Positions 8,727-16,742 of a stretch of 64,000 nucleotides of DNA are shown piece after piece. Within the stretch, counting starts at the first letter, position 1; the number at the start of each line of letters is the position of its first letter. Location: NCBI RefSeq assembly GCF_947492965.1, contig NZ_CANLOZ010000001.1, positions 744,001-808,000 on the forward strand, written 5' to 3'. A program made the translations under genes and the position numbers. The DNA is from an uncultured Aquimarina sp. GTDB lineage: Bacteria > Bacteroidota > Bacteroidia > Flavobacteriales > Flavobacteriaceae. The notes beneath the pieces are model-generated. The model saw only the letters and a program-made list of their open reading frames with translations, did not search any database and was not told the origin of the DNA.

Positions 8727-9901
8727 GCTTAAAAAGCAATAATTTTGAAACTCAAGCAATAAGAACACAAACTGAAAAAACTCAGTTCTTAGAGCATTCT
8801 ACTCCAATGTATATGACATCGGGATTTGTTTTTGAAGATTCCGAAGAAATGAGGGCGGCATTTGCTGAAGAAAAAGATAGAAACCTATATAGTAGATTTA
8901 GTAATCCTAACACAACAGAATTTGTAGATAAAATTTGCAAGCTGGAAGGAGCAGAAGATGGATATGCATTTGCAACAGGTATGGCTGCTGTATTTTCTAC
9001 GTTTGCAGCATTATTGAATGCAGGTGATCATATCGTTTCAGCAAGATCAGTGTTTGGATCTACCCATTCTCTTTTTACTAAGTATCTCCCTAAATGGAAT
9101 ATAGAAACTAGTTATTTTAAGGTTAATGAAGTAAATACGATAGAGAGTCTGATACAGTCTAATACCAAGATTATTTATGCAGAATCTCCAACGAATCCAG
9201 GAGTTGATGTTTTGGATTTAGAAGCTTTAGGAACTATTGCTAAAAAGCATAATCTTTTATTAGTTATAGATAATTGCTTCGCAACTCCTTATTTACAAAA
9301 CCCAATAAAGTTTGGAGCGGATTTAGTAATCCACTCTGCTACAAAATTGATTGATGGTCAAGGTAGAGTATTAGGAGGGGTAACCGTTGGTAAAAAAGAA
9401 TTGATCAGAGAGATCTATCTCTTTTCAAGAAATACAGGACCTGCTTTATCTCCTTTTAATGCTTGGGTATTATCTAAAAGTTTGGAAACGCTTTCGGTTC
9501 GAGCAGATCGTCATTGTGAAAATGCATTGAAATTGGCAGAATTCTTAGAAGTACATCCAAAGGTAAATTGGGTGAAGTACCCTTTCTTGAAATCTCATCC
9601 GCAATATGAAGTAGCTAAAAAACAAATGAAGCTTGGAGGCAATATCGTAGCCTTTGAAGTTACGAATGGAGTAGAAGGAGGGAAAACTTTTTTCGACAGT
9701 ATTCAAATGTGTTCGTTATCTGCGAATTTAGGAGATACTAGAACCATTGTTACCCATCCAGCATCTACTACACATAGTAAATTAGCAACGGAGGATAAAC
9801 TTTCTGTAGGGATAACAGATGGAATGGTAAGGTGTTCGGTTGGTTTAGAACATATTGATGATATTATCGCAGATATAGAACAAGCCTTGGAAAAGATATA
9901 A
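8723..9901 (+). CDS. metZ: MetZ-type homoserine-ester sulfhydrylase
   Basis: A second Cys/Met-metabolism PLP enzyme, 392 residues, clearly different from MetY. STPMYMTSGFVFEDSEEMRA and YSRFSNPNTTEFVDKICKLEG are typical of the O-succinylhomoserine sulfhydrylase branch. The PLP lysine is K208 in VIHSATKLIDGQGRVLGG. It probably also makes homocysteine from an acylated homoserine and sulfide, though a cystathionine gamma-synthase role cannot be excluded. Coupled to the OsmC gene by a four-base overlap. Last gene of the metY run; porU-like starts 110 bases later. Confidence 0.85.
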   Translation: MSLKSNNFETQAIRTQTEKTQFLEHSTPMYMTSGFVFEDSEEMRAAFAEEKDRNLYSRFSNPNTTEFVDKICKLEGAEDGYAFATGMAAVFSTFAALLNAGDHIVSARSVFGSTHSLFTKYLPKWNIETSYFKVNEVNTIESLIQSNTKIIYAESPTNPGVDVLDLEALGTIAKKHNLLLVIDNCFATPYLQNPIKFGADLVIHSATKLIDGQGRVLGGVTVGKKELIREIYLFSRNTGPALSPFNAWVLSKSLETLSVRADRHCENALKLAEFLEVHPKVNWVKYPFLKSHPQYEVAKKQMKLGGNIVAFEVTNGVEGGKTFFDSIQMCSLSANLGDTRTIVTHPASTTHSKLATEDKLSVGITDGMVRCSVGLEHIDDIIADIEQALEKI

Positions 9902-10010
9902 TGGTATAATATTTGGATATTCCAACACTAAAAATATAGTACATTTAACAGATGCTTTTGTGTAATTTAATTTGTTTTCAAAAGAATTTAGTTGGTGTAA
10001 TTAATTTAGT

Positions 10011-13000
10011 ATGAATAGACTAAATGTTATTAGTTTTTGCTTCCTTGCAGTTCATTTTGTTGCATTCTGCACCGGAAGAATGGATGTATTAGTACATGCG
10101 AATCTGCAACAACCTTCATTTCAAAAAGCATCTAAAATTCCATTATCGAACTCTGTTTTAACAACAGGAAATTGGTATAAGTTTTATGTTGCTAAGACAG
10201 GAGTTCATAAAATCTCATATCAATTTTTGAAAGATTTAGGGTTGGATGTTTCTAATATAGATCCAGCCACTATTAAAGTTTATGGTAATGGTGGCTCTAT
10301 GTTACCGTTAAGAAACAAAGAGAATACTACTTTTGATTTAATAGAGAATCCAATAAAAATTGTTGGAATTAAAGATGGTAAATTATCTAAAGATACTTAC
10401 ATCTTATTTTATGGTCGTGGTACTGAGGGATATAATTCTGATAGTAAAACCCACATAAATTTATATGATGATAGGTCATTTTATTTTATCACCGCAGATG
10501 GTAAAAAAGGGAAACGTATTTCTGAAGCTAAGGATTCAATTAAAAAAGGTGATACGCTCATTACATCTTTTATAGACTACCAGTTTCATGAAACTGATGA
10601 ATTTAATCTTGGTCTAATGGGGCGAAGATGGTTTGGCGATAAAATTAAAGAAAATGAAGAAAAACACTTTTCCTTCCATTTTCCTAATAAGGTAGATACA
10701 GCATCGGTTCACTATACCTTGATTGCTGCCAATCAATCTTATAAGTCCTCTAGACTAGAGGTTAAAGTTAATGGAAAACATCCAGAAAAGATTAGTTTTC
10801 CACCATCTTCTAATAATGTCTTTGCTAGAGAAGGTCGATTGCAAAAAACCTTTAGAACAAACTCAGATTCTATACGTTTTGGTTTAAAGTACTTCGTTAA
10901 TGAAAAAGCCTTTGGAAAAGCTTTTATAGACTATATAAGTGTGTCTACAGAAAGACTATTGATAAATACGGATAAACCTTTAGAATTTGGAACACCGCTT
11001 TCTCGAAATATAGATAAAATAGCAACAGTACAACTATCGAATGCTGGTAAGATTGAAGAAGTGTGGGATGTTACAAATCCTTCGGAGCTTACTGTCTATA
11101 AAAATTATTCGCTAAATAATACATTCGATTTTAATATTCGAATGAATCAAGAAAGAAAGTTCGTCTCTGTCTTGTTTAATCATTTTTACACTCCTTTGCT
11201 ACTAAAAGAATCGAAAGTAGAAAATCAGAATTTAAATGGGACCATTTTTTTGGATGATACAGGTAAGTTCTTAGATATTGATTATTTGATTATTACCACA
11301 CACGAGATGTTAGGAGCAGCAAACAAATTAGCAAATTTTCATAGAGTTCATAATGGTCTTAATGTAAAAGTAGTTTCATTACAAAAAATTTATAATGAGT
11401 TTAGTAGTGGAAAAAAAGACATAGGTGCCATTAGGAATTTCATTAGGTACGTGTATAGTAATGCTTCTGAAGAAAATAAAAGAGTTTCTTATGTCTGCCT
11501 CATGGGTAATGCTACGATAGATTACAAAAATAAGTTAGAAGGAGTTTCAACTCTTGGAACTTTTAAAAAAAATGATGTTCCTAGTTTTATAAGCTACAAT
11601 AGTTTTTCTAATACAAGATCATATATTTCAGATGATTTTTTTGTGATGATGGATCCCGAAGAAGGAACGATGCAGTTAAAAGATGACTTAGATATTGTAG
11701 TAGGTAGAATATTGGTAAACGATGCAAAGGAAGCAGATGAGTTTGTAAATAAATTTATAGGATACCATCAAAAGAGTTCTTTAGGGGATTGGCGAAATGA
11801 TATATTATTACTTTCTGATGATATCGATAAAAGATGGGAAAGAGGGATTCAGGAAAATCTGGATAAATTGTCGGATTCAATAGTTGTGAAATATCCTTTT
11901 TTGAATATTTCGAAGATGTATAGTGATTCATATCTACAACATACCTCTTTCAGTGGTCAAAAATATCCTAAAGTCACTTCAGATCTAGTGAAAAGAATTC
12001 ACAGAGGTGCAGCAGTAGTTGATTATTTCGGACATGCAGAAGAAGAAGGCTTTGGAATTGAATTCTTTTTTACTAAAAAAGAAGCCAGGGAATTAAGAAA
12101 TATCAATCGACTTCCTTTGTTTATTACCGTTACTTGCTTGGCTACTCGTTTTGATAACCCACATACGACTTCTGTGGGAGAGTATCTTTTTAAGAATCCG
12201 AAAGGAGGAGCAATAGGTTTAATTGCAACAACAAGAGAGATTTTTTTGAGTAGTGGGATTAGAATAAATAATAAAGTTATAAGGTCTTTGTTTTCAGAGA
12301 ATGGAGCATCATTAAAACCAGCAGAAGCAGTCTTGAAGTTAAAAAATAGTTCACGATTTCATGATAAAAGAAATGTGTTTTTTATTGGTGATCCGGTCAT
12401 GTCGCTTCAGTTGCCTTCTGCTGGAGTTCAAATAACTCATGTTAATAACATACCGATCGATAAGTTTAAAGATACGTTGAAGGTGTTAGATAAAGTAAAA
12501 ATATCCGGGCAATTGATAAATGATAAAGGAAGAGTTAAGAAAGATTTTAAAGGTAATATACAACTTACAGTTTTCGATAGAGAAAAAGATAGGGAAACAT
12601 TGGCAAATGATCGAATTAAAGATGCAAAAGGTGATTTGATAAGGATGAATTATAAGAGTCAAGATAAGGTTGTTGTTCGAAGTAATGCAAGAGTTAAAAA
12701 AGGACGATTTGATATCAGTTTTGTGTTGCCAAAAGATATGGATGTTGCTGTGGGAACTAGAAAAATAAGTTTATACGCTCAAGAGGATAATACTACAAAA
12801 GACTTATTTGGTGTATATGACAAAGTTTTAATGGGAGGTATAAATAATGCTGTAGCAAAAGATGTCAAAAGCCCTAAGGTTAAAATGCTTTTAGGAGGTA
12901 AAGAGATTAAAGATATTAATGTTATTACCTCTAATACGAAAATGGAAGTATTTATTAGTGATGAAAGTGGTATAAATCTTTCAGAAGGTCTTGGGCATCA

Positions 13001-13220
13001 GATAGAATTGATCATTAATGGTGATGAAGAAAAGAGGGTTATTCTTAATAATTCTTTCAAAAATCAAAACGACACTTATAAAAACGGCGTAATAGAATAC
13101 GCGTTAGAAGATATAAATTCTGGATATCATAGTCTTCGTTTTAAAATATGGGACAACTTCAACAATAGTACCACTGTAAAAACAGATATTATTATGATTG
13201 ATTCAGAGGATTTAAGATAA
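10011..13220 (+). CDS. porU: PorU-like C25-family peptidase (type IX secretion sortase or paralogue)
   Basis: A 1069-residue exported protein. A hydrophobic N-terminus (LNVISFCFLAVHFVAFC) serves as signal sequence. The region NWYKFYVAKTGVHKISYQFL with IKVYGNGGSMLP is characteristic of the PorU N-terminal domain. The gingipain-like catalytic pair is H675 in DYFGHAEEEG and C709 in TVTCLATRFDNP, 34 residues apart as in C25 peptidases. A beta-sandwich follows that ends with SGYHSLRFKIWDNFNN. The protein stops about ten residues later. PorU proteins I know continue into a C-terminal domain of the type IX class, so this one appears shortened. No porV gene lies next to it. It cleaves and attaches cargo at the cell surface if it is the true PorU. 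Confidence 0.85.
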   Translation: MNRLNVISFCFLAVHFVAFCTGRMDVLVHANLQQPSFQKASKIPLSNSVLTTGNWYKFYVAKTGVHKISYQFLKDLGLDVSNIDPATIKVYGNGGSMLPLRNKENTTFDLIENPIKIVGIKDGKLSKDTYILFYGRGTEGYNSDSKTHINLYDDRSFYFITADGKKGKRISEAKDSIKKGDTLITSFIDYQFHETDEFNLGLMGRRWFGDKIKENEEKHFSFHFPNKVDTASVHYTLIAANQSYKSSRLEVKVNGKHPEKISFPPSSNNVFAREGRLQKTFRTNSDSIRFGLKYFVNEKAFGKAFIDYISVSTERLLINTDKPLEFGTPLSRNIDKIATVQLSNAGKIEEVWDVTNPSELTVYKNYSLNNTFDFNIRMNQERKFVSVLFNHFYTPLLLKESKVENQNLNGTIFLDDTGKFLDIDYLIITTHEMLGAANKLANFHRVHNGLNVKVVSLQKIYNEFSSGKKDIGAIRNFIRYVYSNASEENKRVSYVCLMGNATIDYKNKLEGVSTLGTFKKNDVPSFISYNSFSNTRSYISDDFFVMMDPEEGTMQLKDDLDIVVGRILVNDAKEADEFVNKFIGYHQKSSLGDWRNDILLLSDDIDKRWERGIQENLDKLSDSIVVKYPFLNISKMYSDSYLQHTSFSGQKYPKVTSDLVKRIHRGAAVVDYFGHAEEEGFGIEFFFTKKEARELRNINRLPLFITVTCLATRFDNPHTTSVGEYLFKNPKGGAIGLIATTREIFLSSGIRINNKVIRSLFSENGASLKPAEAVLKLKNSSRFHDKRNVFFIGDPVMSLQLPSAGVQITHVNNIPIDKFKDTLKVLDKVKISGQLINDKGRVKKDFKGNIQLTVFDREKDRETLANDRIKDAKGDLIRMNYKSQDKVVVRSNARVKKGRFDISFVLPKDMDVAVGTRKISLYAQEDNTTKDLFGVYDKVLMGGINNAVAKDVKSPKVKMLLGGKEIKDINVITSNTKMEVFISDESGINLSEGLGHQIELIINGDEEKRVILNNSFKNQNDTYKNGVIEYALEDINSGYHSLRFKIWDNFNNSTTVKTDIIMIDSEDLR

Positions 13221-13225
13221 TTTGA

Positions 13226-13251
13226 TTAATAATCTACTAATCTGCTAGGGT
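13226..13251 (+). promoter_or_regulatory. First copy of a 26-bp repeated element upstream of the sulfate operon
   Basis: Begins TTAATAATCTACTA and ends CTAGGGT. It matches the copy at 13340-13365 at 23 of 26 positions. This copy lies just after the porU-like stop and inside an ATTAATAA/TTATTAAT inverted repeat (13225-13232, 13254-13261). A regulator-binding site or structured RNA element is likely. Confidence 0.55.
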
Positions 13252-13330
13252 TTTTATTAATAATATCATAATTATTTCATTTCTAGTAATTTTTTAAAGT
13301 TTTTTAGACTTAATAATAGAATTTTATATC

Positions 13331-13338
13331 TACATTTG
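13331..13338 (+). promoter_or_regulatory. Probable promoter -7 element of the sulfate operon
   Basis: TACATTTG matches the Bacteroidota -7 consensus TAnnTTTG exactly. No good -33 TTTG is seen at the right distance (only TTTAG near 13303), which suits a regulated promoter. The start would fall near 13345, inside the second repeat copy, 40 bases before the DUF2061 start. Confidence 0.5.
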
Positions 13339-13339
13339 T

Positions 13340-13365
13340 TTAATAATCTACTATTCCGATAGGGT
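13340..13365 (+). promoter_or_regulatory. Second copy of the 26-bp repeated element, at the predicted start site
   Basis: Same element as 13226-13251, with three mismatches. It overlaps the expected transcription start, and within it CTATTCC and GGGTAATAG (to 13370) make an imperfect inverted repeat. That position fits an operator for a repressor of sulfur assimilation, or a 5'-end RNA element. Confidence 0.55.
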
Positions 13366-13384
13366 AATAGGTTTTAATTAAAAA

Positions 13385-13651
13385 ATGGTTGTAGATCAAA
13401 TGATATTAGATAAAGTAGCTACGAAAAAAACATCGTACGAAACTGATAGAGCTTCAGAAAAGCCTTTGCGCAGTGTTGCAAAAGCTATTAGCTGGAGAAT
13501 CGTTGGTACGTTGGATACATTGATAGTTTCTTATGTGTTAACAGGAGAGATCGCTCTAGCTACATCTATCGCATCAATTGATTTTGTGACAAAGATGATA
13601 CTGTATTTCTTTCATGAAAGAATTTGGAATCGAATCAAATGGGGAAAATAA
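13385..13651 (+). CDS. DUF2061 membrane protein
   Basis: An 88-residue inner-membrane protein. SVAKAISWRIVGTLDTLIVSYVLTG and the second hydrophobic segment around LATSIASIDFVTKMILYFFHERIW are the DUF2061 signature. Two membrane helices are expected (about residues 34-52 and 58-76). An internal Met at residue 6 is an alternative start. First gene of the sulfate operon. Its function is unknown. There is no sulfate permease in the window, so a role in sulfate or intermediate transport is conceivable but only suggested by position. Confidence 0.85.
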   Translation: MVVDQMILDKVATKKTSYETDRASEKPLRSVAKAISWRIVGTLDTLIVSYVLTGEIALATSIASIDFVTKMILYFFHERIWNRIKWGK

Positions 13652-13680
13652 TTGCTATTACAGGAAAAGAGAAATTAAAG

Positions 13681-14307
13681 ATGAACTTTACAGAAAAAGA
13701 CATAGAAAGATTGAATAATACTTTAAAGGATAAGAGTCCTTTAGAAATTGTTCAATGGGCTGTTTTAAATGCAAAAACACCTGTGGTAACAACTAACTTT
13801 AGACCTTATGAAGCCGCAATACTAAATGTATGTGCTCAGGCTTTATCGGATATTCCAGTGATTTGGTGTGATTCAGGTTATAATACACCGAATACATATA
13901 GACATGCTGAGGAAGTTATTGAGTTATTGAAATTAAACATTAAACTGTATGTTCCTAAGCAAACTTCTTCTCATAGAGATGTGGTGATGGGGATTCCTGA
14001 TATCGAGGACCCTAAGCATAAGTTGTTTACCGAACAAGTAAAGCTAGAACCTTTTAAGAGAGCAATGGCAGATTTTAAACCAGATGTTTGGTTTACTAAC
14101 CTGAGAAAAGGACAAACAGCGTTAAGAGATTCACTAGATATTTTGAGTTTGAGTGGAGATGGAGTACTTAAAGTAAGTCCATTCTACTATTACAGTGATG
14201 CAGAGTTAGATGTGTATTTAGAACAGCATAATTTACCAAACGAATTTAAATATTTTGACCCTACCAAAGTGTTAGGAAACAGAGAGTGTGGATTACATAC
14301 TAATTAA
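13681..14307 (+). CDS. cysH: Phosphoadenylyl-sulfate reductase type CysH
   Basis: Reduces activated sulfate (PAPS or APS) to sulfite. I use the ATG at 13681 (MNFTEKDIERLN, 208 residues) because it matches the usual family N-terminus. An ATG at 13639 and a TTG at 13624 would overlap the DUF2061 gene. Motifs: VVTTNFRPYEA (PP-loop-like region), WCDSGYNTPNTY, and the C-terminal catalytic ECGLHTN. The paired cysteines that bind a 4Fe-4S cluster in APS reductases are absent, so by sequence this is the PAPS type. No APS kinase (cysC) is seen in the operon, which leaves its substrate open. Confidence 0.92.
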   Translation: MNFTEKDIERLNNTLKDKSPLEIVQWAVLNAKTPVVTTNFRPYEAAILNVCAQALSDIPVIWCDSGYNTPNTYRHAEEVIELLKLNIKLYVPKQTSSHRDVVMGIPDIEDPKHKLFTEQVKLEPFKRAMADFKPDVWFTNLRKGQTALRDSLDILSLSGDGVLKVSPFYYYSDAELDVYLEQHNLPNEFKYFDPTKVLGNRECGLHTN

Positions 14308-14357
14308 TCTGGTGTAGTAGTGTAGGACGTAAAAAAGAAGATTAAAAAACACATTAT

Positions 14358-15296
14358 ATGGAAGTTATTGAACATATAAAAGAACAAGTTTTGGATAAAA
14401 AAGTACTAGAAGTAAATCCTTTGGAAAGTGAAGCAATTTATATTTTTAGAGAAGTAGTTGCTCAGTTCGAGAAGCCTGTATTACTTTTTTCGGGAGGGAA
14501 AGATTCTATTACATTAGTGCGACTGGCACAGAAAGCATTTTATCCTGCTAAAATCCCATTTCCTTTATTACATATTGATACAGGGCATAATTTTCCAGAA
14601 ACTATCGAATTTAGAGATAGCTTAGCAGAAGAATTAGGAGTAGAATTAATTGTACGTAATGTTCAGGATTCTATTGATCAGGGCAAGGTAGTCGAAGAAA
14701 AAGGAAAATACGCTAGCCGTAATAGTTTACAAACTACAACACTTTTGGATGCTTTAGAAGAATTTAAGTTCGATGCTGCAATCGGTGGTGCTAGGCGTGA
14801 TGAAGAAAAAGCTAGAGCCAAAGAACGTATTTTTTCGGTAAGAGATGATTTTGGTCAATGGGATGAGAAAAATCAGAGGCCAGAATTGTTCGATCACCTC
14901 AATGGCAAAATAGATTTAGGACAAAACGTGAGAGTATTTCCTATAAGTAACTGGACCGAATTAGATGTTTGGAGTTATATCCAGAAGGAAGGGATAGAAA
15001 TTCCATCGATTTATTTTGCACACAAACGTAAAACGTTTGTTAGAGATGGTATGATATGGTCTGCAGAAGATGATATCGTGCATAGAGAAGAGGATGAACT
15101 GGTAGAAGAACGATTGGTTAGATTTCGTACAGTTGGTGATATGTCATGTACTGCTGCTGTGCTTTCTGATGCAATTACCATCGATAAAGTAGTTGCGGAA
15201 ATAAGAGAATCAACAATTTCAGAAAGAGGAGCTCGTATCGATGATAAAAGATCGGAAGCGGCAATGGAAAAAAGAAAACAACAAGGATATTTTTAA
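14358..15296 (+). CDS. cysD: Sulfate adenylyltransferase subunit 2
   Basis: Small subunit of ATP sulfurylase; forms APS from sulfate and ATP together with CysN. The PP-loop LFSGGKDSITLVRLAQKAF lies near residues 43-61, followed by PLLHIDTGHNFPETIEFRD and GGARRDEEKARAKERIFS. Length 312 residues is close to the usual 300. It ends ERGARIDDKRSEAAMEKRK, the typical C-terminus. It lies 50 bases after cysH and 91 bases before cysN; a small REP-like hairpin lies in the latter gap. Confidence 0.97.
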   Translation: MEVIEHIKEQVLDKKVLEVNPLESEAIYIFREVVAQFEKPVLLFSGGKDSITLVRLAQKAFYPAKIPFPLLHIDTGHNFPETIEFRDSLAEELGVELIVRNVQDSIDQGKVVEEKGKYASRNSLQTTTLLDALEEFKFDAAIGGARRDEEKARAKERIFSVRDDFGQWDEKNQRPELFDHLNGKIDLGQNVRVFPISNWTELDVWSYIQKEGIEIPSIYFAHKRKTFVRDGMIWSAEDDIVHREEDELVEERLVRFRTVGDMSCTAAVLSDAITIDKVVAEIRESTISERGARIDDKRSEAAMEKRKQQGYF

Positions 15297-15301
15297 AATT
15301 T

Positions 15302-15327
15302 TGTCATCCTAGCGTAGGCTAGAATCC
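15302..15327 (+). repeat. REP-like intergenic hairpin between cysD and cysN
   Basis: TGTCATCCTAGCGTAGGC continues to TAGAATCC. It contains a perfect CTAGC, GTAG loop, GCTAG hairpin. It resembles the dispersed element with core TCATTCCTGCGAAGGC, followed by AGGAATCC, that I know from many bacterial intergenic regions. Only one copy is in the window, so repeat status rests on that resemblance. Confidence 0.45.
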
Positions 15328-15387
15328 AAAATAAAATAATAAATAAAAAAGAATACTCTACTCTTAGAGAATAATTAATAAATAGCT

Positions 15388-16635
15388 ATGGACGTACTAA
15401 AGATAGCAACAGCAGGAAGTGTAGATGATGGGAAGAGTACTTTGATAGGTCGTATTTTATACGATACAAAATCATTGACTACCGATAAGTTAGAGGCTAT
15501 AGAAACTAGAAGTAAAGCAAACGGATTTGATTATCTTGATTTTTCATTGGCTACAGATGGATTAGTAGCAGAAAGAGAACAGGGTATTACAATCGATGTT
15601 GCTCATATTTACTTTTCAACAAAAACCAAAAGTTATATTATAGCGGATACTCCAGGACATATAGAATATACCAGAAATATGGTTACAGGAGCTTCTACAT
15701 CCCAAGCTTCTATTATTTTGGTAGATGCTAGAAAAGGAGTAATCGAACAAACATACCGACATTTTTTTATCAATAATCTGTTAAGGGTTAAAGATGTTAT
15801 CGTTGCAATTAATAAAATGGATTTGGTTGATTTTTCAAAAGAGAAATATGATGCTGTTAAGTCTGATTTTGAGAAGCTAATTGCTAAAAGTGATTATAAA
15901 GAGCAAAATGTTACATTTATTCCTGTTAGTGCTTTACAAGGGGATAATGTTGTTACTAAATCTGAAAATACGCCTTGGTATGATGGTCAAACTTTGTTAG
16001 AGCATCTAGAAGAATTAGATGCGCAAGACGTATTTGAAAAAGCAGAGGTGCGTTTCCCTGTACAAACAGTGATTAGACCTAAGAAAGATGAATTCCATGA
16101 TTTTAGAGGATATGCAGGTAAGTTGTACGGAGGAGATCTTTCGGTTGGAGATGAGGTTACTATTTTACCGTCTTTAACAACGTCTAAAATAAAAGAAATA
16201 TTCTTTTTTGATCAGCAATTTGATACAGCAGGTAGAGGTAGTTCTTGTACATTAACCTTAGAAGATGATGTAAACGTTAGTCGTGGAGATATGATTGTAA
16301 AATCATCAGAACAACCAAAAGTAGAAAAGCAATTATCAGCTACAGTTTGTTGGATGGATAATAAGAATTTAAATCCAGGAACTAATTATTTGATTCAGAG
16401 TGGGAGTAGCAGAATTTTAGCAAAAGTGAAAAATGTTAGCGGCACGATTGCTACAGATTTTTCTGGAGAAGATACAGAGCAAAATTCATTAAGTCTTAAT
16501 GAAATTGGAAAAGTTCAGATACAATTAAGTAAGCCTTTGGCTATTGATTCTTATAGTAAGAATAAAGCCTCGGGATCATTTATATTAATAGATTCTCAAA
16601 CAAACAATACCGCAGGCGTTGGTTTTATAGACTAG
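15388..16635 (+). CDS. cysN: Sulfate adenylyltransferase subunit 1 (GTPase)
   Basis: Large, GTP-hydrolysing subunit of ATP sulfurylase. P-loop GSVDDGKST at residues 10-18, switch II DTPGHIEYTRNM, and NKMD for guanine specificity. The beta-barrel domains follow, with VIRPKKDEFHDFRGYAGKLYGG. At 415 residues it stops where stand-alone CysN ends, so there is no fused APS kinase domain as in CysNC proteins. Co-transcribed with cysD. Confidence 0.96.
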   Translation: MDVLKIATAGSVDDGKSTLIGRILYDTKSLTTDKLEAIETRSKANGFDYLDFSLATDGLVAEREQGITIDVAHIYFSTKTKSYIIADTPGHIEYTRNMVTGASTSQASIILVDARKGVIEQTYRHFFINNLLRVKDVIVAINKMDLVDFSKEKYDAVKSDFEKLIAKSDYKEQNVTFIPVSALQGDNVVTKSENTPWYDGQTLLEHLEELDAQDVFEKAEVRFPVQTVIRPKKDEFHDFRGYAGKLYGGDLSVGDEVTILPSLTTSKIKEIFFFDQQFDTAGRGSSCTLTLEDDVNVSRGDMIVKSSEQPKVEKQLSATVCWMDNKNLNPGTNYLIQSGSSRILAKVKNVSGTIATDFSGEDTEQNSLSLNEIGKVQIQLSKPLAIDSYSKNKASGSFILIDSQTNNTAGVGFID

Positions 16636-16669
16636 TTAAATGGCCAACATTTAGAAATAAAGAAACAAG

Positions 16670-16690
16670 AATTTTTAAGAATTAAAAATT
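16670..16690 (+). other. AT-only hairpin between cysN and the sulfite reductase gene
   Basis: AATTTTTAA (16670-16678), loop gaa, TTAAAAATT (16682-16690): a perfect nine-base-pair stem. There is no T run behind it, so it is not a standard terminator; it could be an RNA stability or processing element. Confidence 0.4.
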
Positions 16691-16742
16691 GAATACAAAA
16701 GTCATAGGTACGTCTTTTTTTAAGCTTTAAACACGAAAAAAA

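Noticed and set aside
13624-13680. Longer cysH starting within the DUF2061 gene
   Set aside because: Adds 19 unconserved residues; ATG at 13681 fits the family. The ATG at 13639 cannot be fully excluded.
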